DNA of 64,000 bases from CAWGJC01 sp965276665. GTDB lineage: Bacteria > Pseudomonadota > Alphaproteobacteria > Acetobacterales > Acetobacteraceae. Below the pieces are notes generated by a model, which was not told where the DNA came from, did no database searches, and saw only the letters and a program-made list of their open reading frames with translations. A program made the position numbers and the translations under genes. Below are positions 7,386 to 23,706 of the stretch, piece after piece; position 1 is the stretch's first letter, and each line of letters begins with the position of its first letter. The stretch spans positions 4,154,001-4,218,000 of the forward strand of contig OZ255620.1 in NCBI GenBank assembly GCA_965276665.1. Reading direction: 5' to 3'.

Positions 7386-8930
7386 ATGAACGGCGCGGAA
7401 AGTCTGGTGCACACGCTGCTCGCGTCGGGGGTGGACACGTGCTTCGCCAATCCCGGCACCAGCGAGATGCATTTCGTCGCAGCGCTTGATCGCGTTCCTG
7501 GCATGCGCTGCGTGCTCGGCCTGTTCGAAGGCGTGGTGACCGGCGCGGCCGACGGCTATGCGCGCCTGGCCGACAAACCGGCCGCGACACTGCTGCATTG
7601 CGGGCCGGGCCTCGCCAATGGGCTCGCCAATCTGCACAATGGCCGCCGCGCGCGAACCCAGATGGTCAATTGCGTCGGCGATCAGGCAACCTATCACCGG
7701 CCGAAGGATGCGCCGCTCACCGCCGATACCGAAGGCTGGGCGCGCGGCGTCTCCGGCTGGGTGCGTACCGCGCAGGAGGCCGCGACGGTCGGCCGCGACG
7801 CCGCTGTCGCGGTGCAGGCGGCGCGCACCGCGCCCGGGCAGATCGCGACGCTCATTCTCCCTTCCGACACCTGCTGGGATGCCGGCGGCGCAGTCGCGGA
7901 GGCGTTGCCGACGCCGCCTGCGCCGGCCGTCGCGCCATCGTCGATCGACGCGGTCGCGCGGCTGCTGCGCGCCACCGGCGGCAAGGGCGTGCTGCTGCTG
8001 CTCGGCGGCAAGGCGCTCCGGCCGGAGGCCCTGCTCGATGCGCAACGTGTCGCCACGGCCAGCGGCGCGCGGCTGCTGGCCGAAGGATCGAACGGGCGGG
8101 TCTCGCGCGGCCAGGGCCGGGTGGCGATCGACCGCGTGCCCTACGTGGTCGACCATGCGGTCAAGGCGCTGGCGGATGTCGAGCATCTCGTGCTCGTCGG
8201 CGCGCGCGAGCCGGTCGCGTTCTTCGCCTATCCCGGCAAGCCCGGCTACCTGCATCCGGCCTCCGCCACCGTCCATCTCCTCTCCCGGCCGGAGAACGAT
8301 CAGGCGGATGCGCTCGCCCGGCTGGCCGAAGCGCTGGGCGCCCCTGCGGCTGCGCCGGTCGCCAACCGGCCGCGCCCGGAGCCGGCGCAGGGCAAGCCGG
8401 TCAGCGAGGCTGTGGCGCAATCGCTCACCGCGCTGATGCCCGAAAATGCGGTGATCGCCGATGAGAGCGTGAGCTTCGGCCGCGGTTTCTGGAGCACGAC
8501 CTATGCGGCCGCGCCGCATGATTGGATCCAGGTGACCGGGGGGGCCATCGGCGACGGGCTTCCGCTGGCGACGGGGGCGGCGATCGGCGCGCCCGGCCGG
8601 CGGGTGGTGTCGCTCGAGGCGGATGGCTCGGCGATGTACACGCTACAATCGCTGTGGACGCAGGCGCGCGAGAAACTCGACGTCACCACGGTCATCATTG
8701 CCAACCGGAAATACGCGATCCTGCTCGGCGAGCTCGCCAATGTCGGCGCCAATCCCGGCCGCACCGCGCTCGACATGATGGATCTCGGCAACCCCGACCT
8801 CGACTGGGTGCGCCTCGCCGGCGGCATGGGTGTCGAGGGCGCCAGGGCGGACACGATGGAGGGTTTCAACGACCTGTTCGCGGGCGCCAACCGGCGGAGC
8901 GGGCCGTTCTTGATTGAGCTCGTGGTGTAG
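7386..8930 (+). CDS. Thiamine-diphosphate-dependent enzyme, acetolactate synthase large subunit-like
   Basis: 514 aa with the three-domain ThDP fold. The N-terminal PYR domain starts NGAESLVHTLLASGVDTCFANPGTSE and has the catalytic Glu in LGLFEGVVTGAADGYAR (about residue 50). A central FAD/transhydrogenase-like domain follows. The C-terminal PP domain carries a GDG-like metal/ThDP site (LEADGSAMYTLQ) in which the first Gly is replaced by Ala. Similar proteins are annotated as IlvB-like or benzoylformate-decarboxylase-like; no small subunit gene is adjacent, so biosynthetic acetolactate synthesis is not assured. ATG at 7386 has a GGGAGACGGGA ribosome-binding site and avoids the upstream tandem repeat. 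Confidence 0.85.
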   Translation: MNGAESLVHTLLASGVDTCFANPGTSEMHFVAALDRVPGMRCVLGLFEGVVTGAADGYARLADKPAATLLHCGPGLANGLANLHNGRRARTQMVNCVGDQATYHRPKDAPLTADTEGWARGVSGWVRTAQEAATVGRDAAVAVQAARTAPGQIATLILPSDTCWDAGGAVAEALPTPPAPAVAPSSIDAVARLLRATGGKGVLLLLGGKALRPEALLDAQRVATASGARLLAEGSNGRVSRGQGRVAIDRVPYVVDHAVKALADVEHLVLVGAREPVAFFAYPGKPGYLHPASATVHLLSRPENDQADALARLAEALGAPAAAPVANRPRPEPAQGKPVSEAVAQSLTALMPENAVIADESVSFGRGFWSTTYAAAPHDWIQVTGGAIGDGLPLATGAAIGAPGRRVVSLEADGSAMYTLQSLWTQAREKLDVTTVIIANRKYAILLGELANVGANPGRTALDMMDLGNPDLDWVRLAGGMGVEGARADTMEGFNDLFAGANRRSGPFLIELVV

Positions 8931-8945
8931 AAGGAAATGAAGGAA

Positions 8946-9145
8946 GGCCAGGGGCTCCGCCCCTGGACCCCGCTGGGGCCGGAGGCCCCAGGCCCCTCTA
9001 CGGCGCTTCGCGCGAAGCGCATTTAAATGTCGGAGCACACTCGGAGTCTCCCATGTCCGAAGATTGAGGCTTAGAAGGCGCAAAGCGCCAAATTGGGTTC
9101 CAAGGGCGACTGCCCTTGGCGGGGTCCAGGGGCAGAGCCCTGGCC
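8946..9145. repeat. Family 1 palindromic interspersed element, copy B
   Basis: A 200-bp inverted repeat with the same ends as copy A (GGCCAGGGGC...GCCCTGGCC). The left arm contains CCAGGGGC..GCCCCTGG, TGGGGCC..GGCCCCA and GCGCTTCGCGCGAAGCGC. The right arm instead has CCAAGGGC..GCCCTTGG as its second module, so the small hairpin is kept while the bases change. It fills the spacer between the convergent ThDP enzyme and eutC genes and touches the eutC stop codon; it could act as a bidirectional terminator. Confidence 0.85.
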
Positions 9146-9934
9146 TTACTCAATCAACCGATCCGGACTTGCCTCCTTCAGCGCCACCCCGCTCAGCCGG
9201 AGGTGGTGCATCTCGCATACCAGCCAGACGAGTTTCGCCGCCGCTTCCCTGATCCCGAGCCCGGCGCCGTGAATGTTGGAGATGCAGTTGCGCTCCGCAT
9301 CCGTCCGGCCGCGCCCTGGCGCCCAGGTGAGATAGACGCCCAGGCTGTCGCTCGCGCTGAGGCCGGGCCGCTCGCCGATCAGCACGGTGATGGCGGCGGC
9401 GCCGAGCGCCTCGCCCACCGCGTCGCCGAGCGCGACCCGGCCCTGGCGCGCCAGCACCGCCGGCCCGATCGCGACACCCGCCGCCCGCAGAACCGGCATG
9501 CAGGCTGCAATCAGCGGGGCGGCGTGGCGCTGCACGGCGAGCGCGGAGAGGCCGTCGCAGAGGAGGAAGACCAGGGCACCGGGGCAAGGCGCCGAACGGA
9601 GCGCCGCGTCGGAGGCAGGATCGAGATCGCGGCCGAGATCGGGGCGGAGCAGATAGCGGGCACGGTCCGGGCAGCGACTCTGCGCGATCCGCGTCTCGAG
9701 CCCGGCCGTCTGCAGGGTGGCCGCCGCCGATTCAAGATCGAAAGCCGCATGCACCGCGTCCCGCGCCGCCGCATGCGCCGCCTGAAAGGCGAGATGCGCC
9801 GCGGTCGGCAGCCCGTTGCCGACCCGCCCGAGCGCCACGCGCGCCGGGGTGAAACGCCTGAGATCGCTCAGTCGAGCCGGCGGCGTCCCGGTCGATCCCG
9901 GGCGATCTCCGGGGCCATCTTCCCGCTCAGCCAA
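9146..9934 (-). CDS. eutC: Ethanolamine ammonia-lyase small subunit
   Basis: Light chain of adenosylcobalamin-dependent ethanolamine ammonia-lyase (ethanolamine to acetaldehyde and ammonia). 262 aa. Family features: FTPARVALGRVGNGLPT near the N-terminus, FLLCDGLSALAV in the middle, LIGERPGLSASDSLGVYLTW and ERNCISNIHGAGL near the C-terminus. The best in-frame start is TTG at 9934, overlapping the eutB stop by 8 bp, which suggests coupling. No microcompartment shell, eutA or transporter gene is seen next to it. Confidence 0.95.
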   Translation of the reverse strand: MAEREDGPGDRPGSTGTPPARLSDLRRFTPARVALGRVGNGLPTAAHLAFQAAHAAARDAVHAAFDLESAAATLQTAGLETRIAQSRCPDRARYLLRPDLGRDLDPASDAALRSAPCPGALVFLLCDGLSALAVQRHAAPLIAACMPVLRAAGVAIGPAVLARQGRVALGDAVGEALGAAAITVLIGERPGLSASDSLGVYLTWAPGRGRTDAERNCISNIHGAGLGIREAAAKLVWLVCEMHHLRLSGVALKEASPDRLIE

Positions 9935-11297
9935 GCCCGATCAGCCCGGGCGCCAGCGTGGCCGGAATGCGGTCGGGCACGGGGCCGGGAAGCCCCTTCG
10001 CGTCCAGCCACGCCTCGAATTCCGGCGCCGGCCGAAGCCCGAGCGCGCCGCGCAGATAGAGCGCATCGTGAAAGGACGTGCTTTGGTAGGAGAGCATCAC
10101 GTCATCCGCCCCCGGCACGCCCATCACATAGGTGACGCCGGCGACGCCCAGCAGGGTGAGCAGCGTGTCCATGTCGTCCTGATCCGCCTCGGCATGATTG
10201 GTGTAGCAGACGTCCACCCCCATCGGCAGGCCGAGCAGCTTGCCGCAGAAATGGTCCTCGAGCCCGGCGCGGGTGATCTGCTTTCCATCCGCCAGGTATT
10301 CCGGCCCGATGAAGCCGACCACGCTGTTGACCAGCAGCGGCCGGAACTCCCGCGCAACGGCATAGGCCCGCGCCTCGATCGTCTGCTGGTCGACCCCGTG
10401 ATGCACCCCGGCCGAGAGCGCGCTGCCTTGGCCGGTCTCGAAATACATCAGATTGGCCTCCGCCGGCGCGCGGCCGAGCGAGCGCGCCGCGTCCTCCGCC
10501 TCCCGGAGCAAAGCGAGCGAGACCCCGAAGCTGCGGTTGGCCGCCTCGGTGCCGGCGATCGACTGGAAGACAAGATCGACCGGCGCTCCCTGCGCCATCG
10601 CCCGCAGCGATGTCGTGACATGCGCCAGCACGCAGCTCTGCGTCGGGATCGCATAGCGGGTCCGGATCTCGTCGAGCATGGCGAGCAGGGTGACCATCCG
10701 GCCGGGATTGTCGCTCGCGGGATTGATCCCGATCACCGCATCCCCGGCCCCGAGCAGCAGCCCGTCGAGGGTCGACGCCGCGATCCCGCGCGGATCGTCG
10801 GTCGGATGGTTGGGCTGCAGCCGGACGGAAAGCCGGCCCGGCAGCCCGATCGTGGTGCGGAAGCGCGTCACCACCCGACATTTCGATGCCACCGCAACAA
10901 GGTCCTGCAACCGCATGATCTTGCTCACGGCTGCCGCCATTTCGGGCGTCAGACCGGGGGCCAGCGCGGCCAGCGAGTCCGCCTCCGCGGTGCCGAGCAG
11001 CCAGTCGCGGAATTCCCCGACGGTCAGGCTCGCGACCGGCGCGAACGCCGCCGGCTGGTGGCGCTCGAGAATGAGCCGCGTCACCTCGTCCAGCTCGCCC
11101 GGTACCACCGGGTCTGCAAGCAGCGCCGCGAGCGGCAGGTCGGCAAGCGCCAGCTGCGCCGCCGCCCGCTCGGCGGCGCTCTCCGCCGCAAGGCCGGCCA
11201 GCGCATCGCCGGACCGGAACGGGCTCGCCTTGGCCAGCAGCGTCTTCAGGTCGGAGAAGACATGGCGGGTGCCGGCGAGCGTCTGGACGTAGGCCAT
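9927..11297 (-). CDS. eutB: Ethanolamine ammonia-lyase large subunit
   Basis: Catalytic heavy chain binding the substrate and, with EutC, B12. From ATG at 11297 the protein is 456 aa, close to the 453 aa of E. coli EutB, and its N-terminus (MAYVQTLAGTRHVFSDLKTLLAKA) aligns with the family start. The frame stays open up to an ATG at 11393 (488 aa), so a 32-residue extension cannot be excluded. Strong family segments: RSGDALAG, GDAVIGINP, PTQSCVLAHVTT, YFETGQGSALSAG, VVGFIGPEYL, GLEDHFCGKL and CYTNHAEADQDD. Expression needs cobalamin; no cobalamin riboswitch was recognised in the spacer. Confidence 0.95.
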   Translation of the reverse strand: MAYVQTLAGTRHVFSDLKTLLAKASPFRSGDALAGLAAESAAERAAAQLALADLPLAALLADPVVPGELDEVTRLILERHQPAAFAPVASLTVGEFRDWLLGTAEADSLAALAPGLTPEMAAAVSKIMRLQDLVAVASKCRVVTRFRTTIGLPGRLSVRLQPNHPTDDPRGIAASTLDGLLLGAGDAVIGINPASDNPGRMVTLLAMLDEIRTRYAIPTQSCVLAHVTTSLRAMAQGAPVDLVFQSIAGTEAANRSFGVSLALLREAEDAARSLGRAPAEANLMYFETGQGSALSAGVHHGVDQQTIEARAYAVAREFRPLLVNSVVGFIGPEYLADGKQITRAGLEDHFCGKLLGLPMGVDVCYTNHAEADQDDMDTLLTLLGVAGVTYVMGVPGADDVMLSYQSTSFHDALYLRGALGLRPAPEFEAWLDAKGLPGPVPDRIPATLAPGLIGLG

Positions 11298-11471
11298 CGC
11301 GAGATCATAGGGGAAGAAGAGGCGTCTCAGGCCTTTGCCGGCAAAGAAACTCCTGGACTCGTCGAAACGCATCCGATAAACGCCGCCGCTCATCTGGAAC
11401 GCGGGAGATCGGCTCGGCGCATGGTCGCTGGGTTGGTCGCATGCACCGCGGTCCTTGGGAGGAGACCAGGG
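11298..11471. other. Divergent spacer eutB/rplK
   Basis: 174 bp if eutB starts at 11297 (78 bp if it starts at 11393). It must carry the leader and perhaps the promoter of the rplK operon. The ribosome-binding site GGGAGGAGACCAGG directly precedes rplK. No convincing -35/-10 pair was found; GATAAA near 11374 is the best weak -10 candidate. Confidence 0.4.
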
Positions 11472-11906
11472 ATGGCGAAGAAGATCGTCGGCTACGTCAA
11501 ACTGCAGATCCCCGCCGGGAAGGCCAATCCTTCCCCGCCAGTAGGCCCGGCGCTCGGTCAGCGCGGCCTCAACATCATGCAGTTCTGCAAGGATTTCAAC
11601 GCGGCGACGCAGGGCATGGAGCCCGGCATGCCGGTGCCGGTGGTGATCACCGCCTATGCCGATCGCACCTTCACCTTTGTCACGAAATCAGCGCCGAACA
11701 CCTATTTCCTCCTAAAGGCGGCGAAGGTCGACAAGGGCTCGCCGACGGTCGGCAAGGGTTCGCCGATCGGCCAGGTGACGGTGGCGCAGCTGCGCGAGAT
11801 CGCGGCGCAGAAGATGCAGGACATGAACGCGGGCGATGTCGAGGCCGCGGTAAGGATGCTCACCGGCTCGGCTCGCTCGATGGGTCTGACCGTGGTGGAG
11901 GGCTGA
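11472..11906 (+). CDS. rplK: 50S ribosomal protein L11
   Basis: Stalk-base protein needed for elongation-factor GTPase function and the stringent response. 144 aa. The N-terminal domain contains KLQIPAGKANPSPPVGPALGQRGLNIM, including the Pro22-like segment that binds thiostrepton-site RNA. The C-terminal rRNA-binding domain contains TFVTKSAPNTYFLLKAA and ends RSMGLTVVEG. ATG at 11472 is chosen by its strong ribosome-binding site and the family N-terminus MAKKIVGYVKLQ. It is first in rplK-rplA-rplJ-rplL-rpoB-rpoC; secE and nusG, often directly upstream, are absent here. Confidence 0.97.
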   Translation: MAKKIVGYVKLQIPAGKANPSPPVGPALGQRGLNIMQFCKDFNAATQGMEPGMPVPVVITAYADRTFTFVTKSAPNTYFLLKAAKVDKGSPTVGKGSPIGQVTVAQLREIAAQKMQDMNAGDVEAAVRMLTGSARSMGLTVVEG

Positions 11907-11910
11907 GGCG

Positions 11911-12603
11911 ATGGCGCATGACAAGCGGCTCGCGGCCGGCTACTCCGCGTTCGATCGGCACCGCGCCTATCCGCTGGCCGAGGCGGTGACGCTGGTGCGC
12001 TCCAACGCGCGGGCGAAATTCGACGAGACGGTCGAGCTATCGATGAATCTCGGCATCGATCCGCGTCATGCCGACCAGATGGTGCGCGGCCTCATCAGCT
12101 TGCCGAACGGCACCGGCAAGACGCTGCGCGTCGGCGTGTTCGCCCGCGGCCCGAAAGCCGAGGAGGCGAGCGCCGCAGGCGCCGACGTGGTGGGCGCCGA
12201 GGATCTGGCGGAGAAGGTGCAGGGCGGCGACATCCAGTTCGACCGCTGCATCGCAACGCCGGACATGATGGCGCTGGTCGGGCGGCTCGGGAAGATCCTC
12301 GGTCCGCGCGGCCTGATGCCGAATCCGCGGCTCGGCACCGTCACGATGGACGTGCGCGGCGCGGTGCAGGCCGCCAAGGCCGGGCAGGTGGAGTTCCGCG
12401 CCGAGAAGGCCGGCATCATCCATGCCGGGATCGGCAAGGCGAGCTTCGACGAGCAGAAGCTGCTCGAGAATATTCGCGCTTTGGTGGATGCCGTGCAGAA
12501 GGCGCGTCCGACCGGGGCGAAGGGCACTTACCTGCAAGGGATGTCGCTGAGCTCGACCATGGGGCCGGGCATCCGGGTGGATGTGTCCAGCATTGGCGCC
12601 TAG
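11911..12603 (+). CDS. rplA: 50S ribosomal protein L1
   Basis: L1-stalk protein that helps move deacylated tRNA through the E site; in other bacteria it also represses its own operon. 230 aa, usual length. Characteristic segments: AVTLVRSNARAKFDETVELSMNLGID, LPNGTGKTLRVGVFA, the signature ILGPRGLMPNPRLGTV and EFRAEKAGIIHAGIGKASF. ATG at 11911 lies 4 bp after rplK with a GAGG ribosome-binding site. Confidence 0.97.
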   Translation: MAHDKRLAAGYSAFDRHRAYPLAEAVTLVRSNARAKFDETVELSMNLGIDPRHADQMVRGLISLPNGTGKTLRVGVFARGPKAEEASAAGADVVGAEDLAEKVQGGDIQFDRCIATPDMMALVGRLGKILGPRGLMPNPRLGTVTMDVRGAVQAAKAGQVEFRAEKAGIIHAGIGKASFDEQKLLENIRALVDAVQKARPTGAKGTYLQGMSLSSTMGPGIRVDVSSIGA

Positions 12604-12877
12604 GCGCATCAGATACGCCGGCCCGCGAGGGCCGGTGGGCAGGAGGGGCGACCCTTCCGAACCTGTCCAAGACCACACGTATCCCTCTGGATGTAAAGAA
12701 CCTTCGGGTTCGCGGGTGGGAGACGGGGTGCCCGGCGCGCATGGTTTGCGGCGTCTGGCGGTTCCGGCTTGAGGAGGACAGGCGAACCGACCGTCCGGGT
12801 GGGCGCTTCCGCGCGCGCTCTGGCGGCCATGGGCAACCCGGTCCTGGCGCGGCCTGCCGCGTCCGGACCTTTCGAGG
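12604..12877 (+). promoter_or_regulatory. rplA-rplJ intercistronic leader (candidate L10 leader region)
   Basis: 274 nt without a gene. It contains a perfect hairpin at 12618-12635 (CCGGCCC, GCGA tetraloop, GGGCCGG) and further G/C-rich inverted segments. The position before rplJ is where many bacteria carry the L10(L12)4-binding leader that represses rplJL translation. That role is inferred from position and structure; the consensus kink-turn was not verified by folding. Confidence 0.45.
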
Positions 12878-13414
12878 ATGACGGGATTGGACCGTTCTGA
12901 GAAACGGGAGTTCGTCGCTTCGCTCGCCTCGGTGTTCGCCGATACGTCGCTCGTCGTGGTCACCCACAATCAGGGGCTGACCGTGGCGGAAGCGACCGAT
13001 CTGCGGCGCCGGATGCGCGCGGCAGGGGTGAGCTTCAAAGTGGCGAAGAACCGGCTGGCCACCCTCGCCCTGGATGGGACCCGATTCGACGGCATCAAAC
13101 CGCTGCTGAAAGGCCCGACCGCGCTCGCGTGGTCGCAGGACCCGGTGGCCGCGGCGAAGGCAACCGTCGAGTTCGCCAAGACCAACGAGAAGTTCGTCGT
13201 CATCGGCGGCGCGCTCGGCACCCAGACGCTCGATGCGTCCGGGGTGCAGGCGCTCGCCGAGCTGCCGTCGCTCGACGCGCTGCGCGCCAGGCTGCTGGGC
13301 CTCATTCAGGCCCCGGCAACCAAGGTGGCGGGCGTGCTGCAGGCGCCGGCCGGGCAGCTCGCACGGGTCTTCGGGGCCTATGCCGCAAAGGACGAGGCGG
13401 CCGAAGCCGCGTAA
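12878..13414 (+). CDS. rplJ: 50S ribosomal protein L10
   Basis: Anchors L7/L12 dimers on the ribosomal stalk. 178 aa. N-terminal rRNA-binding domain begins TGLDRSEKREFVASLASVFAD, with the family segment VVVTHNQGLTVAEATDLRRRMR and FKVAKNRLATLAL. The C-terminal helix that binds L7/L12 ends in an Ala-rich tail. ATG at 12878 follows TTCGAGG. It is paired with rplL downstream. Confidence 0.96.
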   Translation: MTGLDRSEKREFVASLASVFADTSLVVVTHNQGLTVAEATDLRRRMRAAGVSFKVAKNRLATLALDGTRFDGIKPLLKGPTALAWSQDPVAAAKATVEFAKTNEKFVVIGGALGTQTLDASGVQALAELPSLDALRARLLGLIQAPATKVAGVLQAPAGQLARVFGAYAAKDEAAEAA

Positions 13415-13443
13415 GCGCGGCGAACAACAGAGACTTGTGAACC

Positions 13444-13461
13444 GCCCGGCCCTCGCCGGGC
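13444..13461 (+). promoter_or_regulatory. Intercistronic hairpin between rplJ and rplL
   Basis: GCCCGGC, loop CCTC, GCCGGGC: a perfect 7-bp stem in the 90-nt spacer before rplL. No U-run follows, so it is more likely an RNA processing or stability element than a terminator. rplL must be made in excess of rplJ, which such an element could support. Confidence 0.45.
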
Positions 13462-13504
13462 TTGCATGGAACCGACCAGACGCTAAGTTAGGGGACACAC
13501 GAAT

Positions 13505-13882
13505 ATGGCCGATCTTTCGAAACTGGTGGACGAGCTGTCCACGCTGACCGTGCTCGAGGCTGCCGAGCTCTCCAAGCTGCTTGAAGAGAAGTGGGGCGTC
13601 TCGGCCGCAGCACCGGTCGCGATGGCGGCGGCTCCGGCCGCCGCGGCGGCCGCCGCTCCGGTGGAGGAGCAGACCGAGTTCACCGTGGTGCTCGCCAAGG
13701 CGGGCGAGAAGAAGATCAACGTGATTAAGGAAGTCCGCACCATCACCGGGCTTGGCCTCAAGGAGGCCAAGGACCTGGTGGAGGCCGCCCCGAAGGCCGT
13801 GAAGGAAGGGGTGAACAAGGACGAGGCTGAGAAGATCAAGAAGCAACTTGAAGAGGCGGGCGCGGCTGTCGAAGTCAAGTAG
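13505..13882 (+). CDS. rplL: 50S ribosomal protein L7/L12
   Basis: Multicopy stalk protein that recruits translation factors. 125 aa. The N-terminal dimerisation domain (MADLSKLVDELSTLTVLEAAELSKLLEEKWG) is followed by an Ala/Pro-rich hinge and the C-terminal domain EKKINVIKEVRTITGLGLKEAKDLVE that contacts EF-Tu and EF-G. Acidic and typical in length. Confidence 0.97.
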   Translation: MADLSKLVDELSTLTVLEAAELSKLLEEKWGVSAAAPVAMAAAPAAAAAAAPVEEQTEFTVVLAKAGEKKINVIKEVRTITGLGLKEAKDLVEAAPKAVKEGVNKDEAEKIKKQLEEAGAAVEVK

Positions 13883-13921
13883 CTCCGTATTTCCGTCGGA
13901 ACAGGCGGTTTGTCGGATGGC

Positions 13922-13954
13922 GCGGGCGGGAATCAGCCATGATTCCCGCCCCGC
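13922..13954 (+). promoter_or_regulatory. Hairpin in the rplL-rpoB spacer
   Basis: GCGGGCGGGAATCA, loop GCCA, TGATTCCCGCCCCGC: a stem of about 14 bp with one bulge. It has no T-run, so it fits a partial attenuator or RNase III-type processing site. In E. coli the same junction carries an attenuator and a processing site; function here is inferred from position. Confidence 0.5.
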
Positions 13955-14036
13955 TTCCGGTTGCGGCGACGGGCTCGTGATGCGGTCTCCTGGTGGTATG
14001 CGGCCGATGGCCGGCAAATTGACGTAAGGATGGGCG

Positions 14037-18227
<4,191 letters not shown>

Positions 18228-18249
18228 GACACACGCCGAAACCCTTCCG

Positions 18250-18277
18250 GGCGGCGGCCGGGCAACCGGCCGCCGCC
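18250..18277 (+). promoter_or_regulatory. Perfect hairpin with GCAA tetraloop between rpoB and rpoC
   Basis: GGCGGCGGCCGG, loop GCAA, CCGGCCGCCGCC: a perfect 12-bp stem capped by a GNRA tetraloop. It ends 28 nt before the rpoC ATG at 18306 and lacks a T-run, so it is unlikely to be a terminator. It may stabilise or process the rpoBC transcript. Confidence 0.6.
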
Positions 18278-18305
18278 ACGGTCCACTCGAATGGGTGAGA
18301 ACCGC

Positions 18306-22481
<4,176 letters not shown>

Positions 22482-22499
22482 ACCCCCCGCCACCCTGAG

Positions 22500-22534
22500 A
22501 AAGCCGGCATCGCTTTGGCGATGCCGGCTTTTTT
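22500..22534 (+). terminator. Rho-independent terminator of the rpoBC operon
   Basis: AAAGCCGGCATCGC, loop TTTG, GCGATGCCGGCTTTTTT: a perfect stem followed by a T-run, 19 bp after the rpoC stop. This is one of the clearest terminators in the window. Confidence 0.92.
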
Positions 22535-22585
22535 CTTCGGGGATAACTGGAGGCGGGAACCAGTGCGAATCGGTGCGCGCGCCGC

Positions 22586-22614
22586 TTGACTCGGCCGGAT
22601 GCCGGGCATAGGTT
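22586..22614 (+). promoter_or_regulatory. Candidate sigma-70 promoter of the rpsL operon
   Basis: TTGACT (22586-22591), 17-bp spacer and TAGGTT (22609-22614), directly after the rpoC terminator. It predicts a leader of about 225 nt before rpsL. The -35 is strong and the -10 fits TAnnnT. Confidence 0.6.
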
Positions 22615-22734
22615 TCGCGCCCTCGGCCTACCCCGTAATTGTGCGGGTGGCCGCCGTTTGCAGGCACCAGAGCGTGCGGCGCTCCGTCCCCGACCCGTCT
22701 GGGTTGTGGCGGCTCAGCCCGCATGCAGGTTGGA

Positions 22735-22765
22735 CCCGTATGGCCGATTGCGCGGCCATCACGGG
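22735..22765 (+). promoter_or_regulatory. Leader hairpin upstream of rpsL
   Basis: CCCGTATGGCCG and CGGCCATCACGGG can pair around a six-base loop, giving a stem of about 12 bp with one bulged or mismatched base. It lies in the 22615-22846 leader, which holds no gene. It may be an autoregulatory or processing element of the str operon; not known for this position in E. coli, where the regulatory site is between rpsL and rpsG. Confidence 0.4.
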
Positions 22766-22846
22766 TGTTGTCCGTGGATGGCGGAGGACGAGGCGGACAG
22801 GGCCATGCGAGTCTCGCACGGCATTCGGAAGGACGGAACGGACTGC

Positions 22847-23218
22847 ATGCCGACCATCAACCAGCTCATCGCCAAGGGTCGCGAACCCCGCAGCGCGCGG
22901 AACAAGGTGCCGGCGCTGCAGAATTGTCCGCAGAAGCGCGGCGTCTGCACGCGCGTCTATACGGTGACCCCGAAGAAGCCGAACTCCGCGCTCCGCAAGG
23001 TCGCCAAGGTGCGCCTCACGAACGGCTATGAGGTGGTGAGCTACATCCCCGGCGAGGGCCATAACCTGCAGGAGCACAGCGTGGTGCTGATCCGCGGCGG
23101 CCGCGTGAAGGATCTGCCTGGCGTGCGCTACCACATTCTGCGCGGCGTGCTCGACACTCAAGGCATCGCCAAGCGCCGCCAGCGGCGGTCGCTCTACGGC
23201 GCGAAGCGGCCGAAGTAA
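22847..23218 (+). CDS. rpsL: 30S ribosomal protein S12
   Basis: Decoding-site protein, 123 aa, standard length. MPTINQLIAKGRE start; KKPNSALRKVAKVRLTNG carries the Lys equivalent to E. coli Lys43, and GGRVKDLPGVRYHILRG the Lys88 region, both in the streptomycin-sensitive form. ATG at 22847 with GGACGGAAC upstream; the frame is open further upstream but family length fixes this start. Confidence 0.98.
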   Translation: MPTINQLIAKGREPRSARNKVPALQNCPQKRGVCTRVYTVTPKKPNSALRKVAKVRLTNGYEVVSYIPGEGHNLQEHSVVLIRGGRVKDLPGVRYHILRGVLDTQGIAKRRQRRSLYGAKRPK

Positions 23219-23229
23219 GGAGAGGGCGA

Positions 23230-23706
23230 ATGAGTCGTCGCCGTCGCGCGGTCAAGCGCGAAATCCTGCCGGACGCCAAGTTCGGCGACATCGTCATCAC
23301 GCGTTTCATGAACGCGCTGATGTACGACGGCAAGAAATCCGCCGCCGAGGGAATCGTCTATGGTGCGCTCGACGTGATGAAGCGCCGTGGCGGCTCGGCC
23401 GCCGATCCGGTGCGGATGTTCCACGAGGCGCTCGACAACGTGAAGCCGGCGGTCGAGGTGCGGTCGCGTCGCGTTGGCGGTGCCACCTATCAGGTGCCCG
23501 TCGAGGTTCGCACGGAACGCCGCCAGGCGCTGGCGATCCGCTGGATCATCGACGCCGCTCGTAAGCGCGGCGAGCACACGATGGAGGATCGGCTCTCCAA
23601 CGAGCTGCTGGACGCGGTGAACAATCGCGGCTCGGCGGTGAAGAAGCGCGAGGACACGCACCGGATGGCCGAGGCCAACAAGGCGTTCAGCCACTACCGC
23701 TGGTAA
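23230..23706 (+). CDS. rpsG: 30S ribosomal protein S7
   Basis: Primary 16S rRNA binder of the small-subunit head; 158 aa. MSRRRRAVKREILPDAKFGD start, MYDGKKSAAEGIVYGALD, the conserved NVKPAVEVRSRRVGGATYQVPVEV (in the middle) and C-terminal HRMAEANKAFSHYRW. 11 bp after rpsL with a GGAGAGGG ribosome-binding site. The next gene is tuf, not fusA. Confidence 0.98.
   Translation: MSRRRRAVKREILPDAKFGDIVITRFMNALMYDGKKSAAEGIVYGALDVMKRRGGSAADPVRMFHEALDNVKPAVEVRSRRVGGATYQVPVEVRTERRQALAIRWIIDAARKRGEHTMEDRLSNELLDAVNNRGSAVKKREDTHRMAEANKAFSHYRW

Noticed and set aside
9816..11471. In-frame upstream extension of rplK across eutB
   Set aside because: Antisense to eutB; L11 length and ribosome-binding site fix the start at 11472.
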